A DNA stretch of 64,000 nucleotides from Roseinatronobacter sp. S2. Lineage in GTDB: Bacteria; Pseudomonadota; Alphaproteobacteria; Rhodobacterales; Rhodobacteraceae. Position numbers and translations under genes: made by a program. Below the pieces are notes generated by a model. That model was not told the origin of the DNA. It did no database searches and saw only the letters and a program-made list of their open reading frames with translations. This document shows positions 60,661 through 64,000 of the stretch, in pieces (the stretch's first letter is position 1; the number at the start of each line of letters is the position of its first letter). The stretch lies in contig NZ_CP121115.1 of NCBI RefSeq assembly GCF_029581395.1, positions 372,001 to 436,000 of the forward strand. The letters run 5' to 3'.

Positions 60661-61701
60661 ATGATGCCTTGGATAATCACGATTGCCCTTGTCATTGCCG
60701 CATACCTTGTGTCGTGGCTGGTGCATGCCGCGCTTTACTGGCTGGCAATGCGCGTGTTGTCGCGGCGCGAAGAATTCTGGCGCGCGCTTGTGCGTCAGGG
60801 CACTGGCCCGGCACGGCTGACCCTGACGATTGTGGCTATGGCCGTCGCGGTGATCGCTGCCCCCCTGGATGCACGGCACGAAGCACTGGCGCTTCATGCC
60901 CTGCTGGTGGGGTTTGTGCTATGCCTGATATGGGTTTGCCGAACGGCGCTGGATATCTGGCTGTCGCTGTATCTGCGCAGGTATCGCGTCGATGTTGCCG
61001 ATAACCTGATCGCGCGCAAGCACGTCACCCAGTCACGCATTTTGCAGCGCGTTGTGAATATCATCCTGCTGATGCTTGGTGCCGGCGCGATTGTCATGAC
61101 ATTTGAGGGCGCGCGCCAGTTCGGCATTAGCCTGCTGGCATCGGCCGGTGCGGCAGGTATCGTGCTGGGCCTTGCGTTGCAGCCGATCATACGCAACCTT
61201 CTGGCGGGTATCCAGCTTGCCATCGCACAGCCAATACGGATTGACGATGCCGTCATCGTCGAGGGCGAATGGGGCAATATCGAGGAGATTACCGCAACGT
61301 ATGTCGTGGTCAGGATCTGGGACAAGCGGCGGCTGGTCGTGCCGCTGACCTATTTCATCGAGAACCCCTTCCAGAACTGGACGCGCGAGGATTCAACCCT
61401 GATTGGCACCGTGATGATCTATCTGGACTATACGGTGCCGGTCGACGACATCCGGCAAACTGTCGCGGCCTTTCTGGACGAAAACCCGCTTTGGGATCGC
61501 GATGTGGTTGCGGTTCAGGTGACGGATTTTCGCGAATTCGTCATGGAGGTCAGGATCCTTGCCAGCGCAAGCAGCGCGCCCAACGCGTTTGACCTGCGGT
61601 GCGAGCTGCGCGAACATCTGGCGACGTTCCTGCAAAAAAACTACCCGCAGGCACTGCCAAGGATGCGCGGCACAGTGGATATACCCGCGCTTGCAGAATA
61701 A
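60661..61701 (+). CDS. MscS-family mechanosensitive channel
   Basis: 346-residue small-conductance mechanosensitive channel with an extra membrane helix set before the pore helix (ASAGAAGIVLGLALQPIIRN, the Gly/Ala-rich TM3) and the cytoplasmic beta domain (IRIDDAVIVEGEWGNIEEIT). It releases solutes when turgor jumps on hypo-osmotic shock. Pairing with an upstream solute importer under one stress promoter gives uptake and emergency release together. AAGGGGG precedes the ATG; a hairpin terminator follows at 61703. Confidence 0.9.
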   Translation: MMPWIITIALVIAAYLVSWLVHAALYWLAMRVLSRREEFWRALVRQGTGPARLTLTIVAMAVAVIAAPLDARHEALALHALLVGFVLCLIWVCRTALDIWLSLYLRRYRVDVADNLIARKHVTQSRILQRVVNIILLMLGAGAIVMTFEGARQFGISLLASAGAAGIVLGLALQPIIRNLLAGIQLAIAQPIRIDDAVIVEGEWGNIEEITATYVVVRIWDKRRLVVPLTYFIENPFQNWTREDSTLIGTVMIYLDYTVPVDDIRQTVAAFLDENPLWDRDVVAVQVTDFREFVMEVRILASASSAPNAFDLRCELREHLATFLQKNYPQALPRMRGTVDIPALAE

Positions 61702-61702
61702 A

Positions 61703-61734
61703 GGGCGCGCGGGCACCATGGCACCCGTGCGCCC
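61703..61734. terminator. Hairpin terminator between mscS and the convergent small gene
   Basis: GGGCGCGCGGG (61703-61713) pairs with CCCGTGCGCCC (61724-61734) apart from one mismatch, loop of 10; TTTCTTT follows on the plus strand about 7 nt later. Confidence 0.65.
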
Positions 61735-61745
61735 ACCGCGTTTCT

Positions 61746-61943
61746 TTACTTCTTGCGCGGTAGAAATTCAGCGTCGGCTTGCTCGTTCTTTTGATCCGCA
61801 GGTTCCGATTGCTTCGGGCCATCACTGCTGCCATCTTCATCATCATTCAGCTCTTTCAATGGCTGATCGGTGCGCTGCGGCTTTCGTGGTTGCCCTGATG
61901 CGGATGTAGATTTCGGGGAAGTGTCGGGTTCTGATTTGGTCAT
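61746..61943 (-). CDS. Small hydrophilic stress protein of unknown function
   Basis: 65-residue, disordered-looking protein rich in S, K, D, E, P and Q (TSPKSTSASGQPRKPQRTDQ; LNDDEDGSSDG). No domain is recognised. GGAG stands 6 nt before the ATG at 61943 (an ATG six bases earlier is too close to it). An EcfG-type site 29 nt upstream supports it as a real, stress-induced gene. Confidence 0.68.
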   Translation of the reverse strand: MTKSEPDTSPKSTSASGQPRKPQRTDQPLKELNDDEDGSSDGPKQSEPADQKNEQADAEFLPRKK

Positions 61944-61972
61944 CGTCATCTCCGTAAAACGTGTCAGAAACA

Positions 61973-61997
61973 AACACGCCGAAGCGGCATTTGTTCC
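61973..61997 (-). promoter_or_regulatory. EcfG-type promoter of the small gene at 61746-61943
   Basis: Minus strand: GGAAC (61997-61993), 17-nt spacer, GTT (61975-61973); 29 nt before the start at 61943. Confidence 0.78.
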
Positions 61998-62214
61998 GCT
62001 TTGGCGTAGCCAGCCTGAATAGAGCTGGCTATGCAAACATTTATGCCCAGAGTTGATTGCTGGTAAAAATAGCCAACAGATGTTTCCCTCATTCGGCCTG
62101 CGGACATGCCCTTGGCCAGTTTTCGCCGATACCACCGAAGCGGCCCATGGCCGTTCTTGCAAGAATCACCTTCATATGATGCAATTTCTGTGTGCGCAGA
62201 GAATGGGGGCTGCA

Positions 62215-62442
62215 ATGAATGACTGGAAAAACACATCTGTAATTCCATGCGTCAATCGCTTCGGTGAACGGTTGACAGTTATAGAGCCGTCCCGCGCAGA
62301 TCGCGCTAAAAGAACACGCTCATTAAGCGAGAAAGAAACCTTGACCTGCCGGTATATGCTGGGCAATGGCGCGCAGGTAAAGCGCATTGGCAGCGATAGA
62401 TTTGTGCTCCCTGATTCAAATGAGATCATCAGTCGCCAATAG
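62215..62442 (+). CDS. Possible small protein of unknown function
   Basis: 75-codon open frame (MNDWKNTSVIPCVNRFGERL; ending FVLPDSNEIISRQ) in more AT-rich DNA than its surroundings. GGGGG lies 4 nt before the ATG at 62215; an in-frame ATG at 62203 is an alternative. No family recognised and no EcfG-type site in front. The even mix of residues and lack of a better frame make it plausible but unproven. Confidence 0.4.
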   Translation: MNDWKNTSVIPCVNRFGERLTVIEPSRADRAKRTRSLSEKETLTCRYMLGNGAQVKRIGSDRFVLPDSNEIISRQ

Positions 62443-62613
62443 TGGATCAGCACAAGCACCCCACCTGATGTCCGGGTTTTGCACCCAGAGTGTCGAAGCC
62501 ATCTTGCAACAAGTCTGCACGTTCAAAAATTTGGCGCAGGGCGCATTCTGAAACTGACCATGCAGAAACCCGCCCATGTTCTGTCACCTGCAAGATTTGT
62601 TCACCCCAACAAC

Positions 62614-62638
62614 GGAACATCGGCCACTCCCAACAGTT
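62614..62638 (+). promoter_or_regulatory. EcfG-type promoter of the membrane protein gene at 62672
   Basis: GGAAC (62614-62618), 17-nt spacer, GTT (62636-62638); 33 nt before the ATG at 62672. Confidence 0.75.
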
Positions 62639-62671
62639 TGACTCGCCGGATGCAGCTGATGGGAGAGCATC

Positions 62672-63022
62672 ATGCTTCGGCAACGTTGGCGAGCGATACC
62701 CAGACTGATCAGATTCATGACCAAGCACTTCATGATTGGCGTTGCGCTGGGTTGGTCGTGCAGCCTGCTATTGATCAGGAGTGATGCGGTCCAGATAGGA
62801 CCGCTGTTGGCCAGCTATGACAGCCCTGCATTGATGGCATTATTCTTTGCCAAGGGCGGGCTTTATTTCGGCACTTTTGCCATGAGCGTGGCGATCATGA
62901 ACATGGACGATGACGACCCCGCAGGCGGAAAACCTGATAGATATTTGTTTTTCAAGACATTCTGGAATGCAGTCAGGGCGCGCGGTTTTTTGCAGCTCCG
63001 GGGACGTTATTGCCACCGATAG
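62672..63022 (+). CDS. Small membrane protein of unknown function, stress-regulated
   Basis: 116-residue protein with two hydrophobic helices (about residues 20-36 and 52-77: FMIGVALGWSCSLLLI; LMALFFAKGGLYFGTFAM) and a basic tail. No family recognised. GGGAGAG precedes the ATG at 62672. The EcfG-type site 33 nt upstream makes it the last recognised member of the stress-response block. Confidence 0.7.
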   Translation: MLRQRWRAIPRLIRFMTKHFMIGVALGWSCSLLLIRSDAVQIGPLLASYDSPALMALFFAKGGLYFGTFAMSVAIMNMDDDDPAGGKPDRYLFFKTFWNAVRARGFLQLRGRYCHR

Positions 63023-63102
63023 CGCAAGCAGGGGCTTTGTCCGGCCTCGATCTGCACGCCGAAGGTCAGATATAACGCTTTGCGATGGCGCGTGAAGTAC
63101 GT

Positions 63103-64000
63103 TCAGTCGCGCGCAGCCACCGTGCCCGGTGTGATCCGCACAGGCACGGACTTGGCCGCCGGTGTTTTGCTTTCTTCGGCATATTGCCACAGCGGGATCA
63201 ACGCATTGCATTCGGGAAAATAGGCCGCGATCGTGCCTGCGGGGACATCATAATCGATCACCTGAAAACCGTTCATGCTGCGGGTGATGCCATCATCCAC
63301 CGCGGTTGTCAGGCAGGCAAACCCACCTTTTGCAATTCCGCAGCGTTCGCGATCCGCCGGGTTCACCATGACGATCATGCGCGAATTGTGGATACCGCGA
63401 AAGCGGTCAGCATAACCATATACCGTGGTGTTGAACTGATCATTCGAACGCAGCGTAATCAGGCGCAAAACCTCTGGATCGTCGCCTGTGTCGAAGCTGG
63501 AATGCAGGGCCTTCGGGATTTTGAAATTGGCCTTGCCGGTATCAGTCTGCCATTCGCGCTGACGTGCGGCAACAGGGCGCGCGAAGCCACCGGGCACATC
63601 AAGCCGTTTGTTGAAGTCACGAAAATCATCGGGAAAACACGCTTCGATTTCATCGCGAACCAGCGCATAATCTGCCACCCAGTCATCCCATGGCACGGAC
63701 TCATCGGGTGGCAACGTGGCCTGTGCAATACCTGCGACAATCGCTGGTTCTGACAGCAAGGTGTCGCTTGCGGGCCGGTGTTTGCCGCGTGATGCGTGCA
63801 CGCAAGTTGTTGAATCTTCCATCGTCACAATCTGCGGGCCGGACGCCTGCATATCAATTTCCGAACGGACAAGCGTTGGCAGCAGATAGGTGTTTTCACC
63901 TGTGACAAGATGCGCACGATTGAGCTTCGTTGCGATCTGAACCGAAAGATCAATGCCGCGCCATTTTTCCTCCATCAACGCGCGTTCGGGAATGGCGCGC
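63103..64000 (-). CDS. FdhF/YdeP-type molybdopterin oxidoreductase, C-terminal part (cut by window edge)
   Basis: Last 298 or so residues of a formate-dehydrogenase-alpha-like (YdeP/FdhF) protein. The frame is open to the window edge without a start. Present are the C-terminal molybdopterin-dinucleotide-binding domain features TDTGKANFKIP, LRLITLRSNDQFNTTVYGYA, DRFRGIHNSR and the ending PVRITPGTVAARD. The STKLNRAHLVTGENTYLLP-like region (about 63880-63930) is typical of YdeP-like proteins. In E. coli YdeP is tied to acid resistance; catalytic activity of this subgroup is unclear. The N-terminal part with any iron-sulfur site lies outside the window. Confidence 0.85.
   Translation of the reverse strand, partial: RAIPERALMEEKWRGIDLSVQIATKLNRAHLVTGENTYLLPTLVRSEIDMQASGPQIVTMEDSTTCVHASRGKHRPASDTLLSEPAIVAGIAQATLPPDESVPWDDWVADYALVRDEIEACFPDDFRDFNKRLDVPGGFARPVAARQREWQTDTGKANFKIPKALHSSFDTGDDPEVLRLITLRSNDQFNTTVYGYADRFRGIHNSRMIVMVNPADRERCGIAKGGFACLTTAVDDGITRSMNGFQVIDYDVPAGTIAAYFPECNALIPLWQYAEESKTPAAKSVPVRITPGTVAARD

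Noticed and set aside
1-64000. rRNA or tRNA genes
   Set aside because: None was recognised by eye; short tRNAs could be missed without a covariance-model search.

Overview
The window is GC-rich DNA from an alphaproteobacterium, most likely a halotolerant member of the Rhodobacteraceae. This rests on the mix of TRAP and BCCT transporters, choline-sulfatase, an ectoine hydroxylase, an EcfG sigma factor with NepR-like anti-sigma proteins, and protein sequences of Rhodobacterales flavour. It is inference: no rRNA or tRNA gene was seen.

Layout. (1) 1-6.0 kb: the start of a TRAP solute-binding gene with a GntR regulator, a universal stress protein, and a choline-O-sulfate/betaine block (BCCT transporter, betC, divergent LysR). 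(2) 6.0-11.4 kb: a complete galactofuranose-type sugar ABC transporter (ytfQ-ytfR-ytfT-yjfF order) with a GntR regulator. (3) 11.7-21.4 kb: a LysR regulator divergent from a catabolic operon. It holds a TRAP transporter with several frameshifts, a metal-dependent cyclase-family hydrolase, a serine hydrolase resembling C-C hydrolases, a two-domain extradiol dioxygenase, a Rieske ferredoxin, an FAD monooxygenase and a fumarylacetoacetase-family hydrolase. Together they look like an aromatic or N-heterocycle ring-cleavage pathway. (4) 21.4-33.1 kb: an accessory region scarred by remnants of three insertion-sequence families. It carries a class A beta-lactamase with a divergent AmpR, several regulator/oxidoreductase pairs, and a small secreted protein made of 56-residue repeats.

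(5) 33.1-63.0 kb: a continuous block that reads as a general stress response (GSR) island. It contains the sigma factor EcfG (40871-41440) and two short NepR-like anti-sigma proteins (34526-34693 and 48378-48548). By eye I find 23 sites of the form GGAAC-N17/18-GTT, the EcfG promoter pattern, nearly all 24-150 bp upstream of a start codon and on the correct strand. Their targets include KatE catalase, Cu/Zn superoxide dismutase, ectoine hydroxylase, DUF892, PRC-barrel proteins, a baeRF-family protein, an ExoD-family protein, a three-part membrane-linked dehydrogenase, a solute symporter with a mechanosensitive channel, and several small unknown proteins. The sigma gene has its own site, implying positive autoregulation. 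The partner-switch regulator PhyR is not in the window.

(6) 63.1-64.0 kb: the 3' end of an FdhF/YdeP-type molybdopterin oxidoreductase cut by the right edge.

The most notable points are the density of EcfG-type promoters with two NepR paralogues, the ring-cleavage operon, a quinone-reductase/UbiA fusion protein, and two kinds of palindromic intergenic element.
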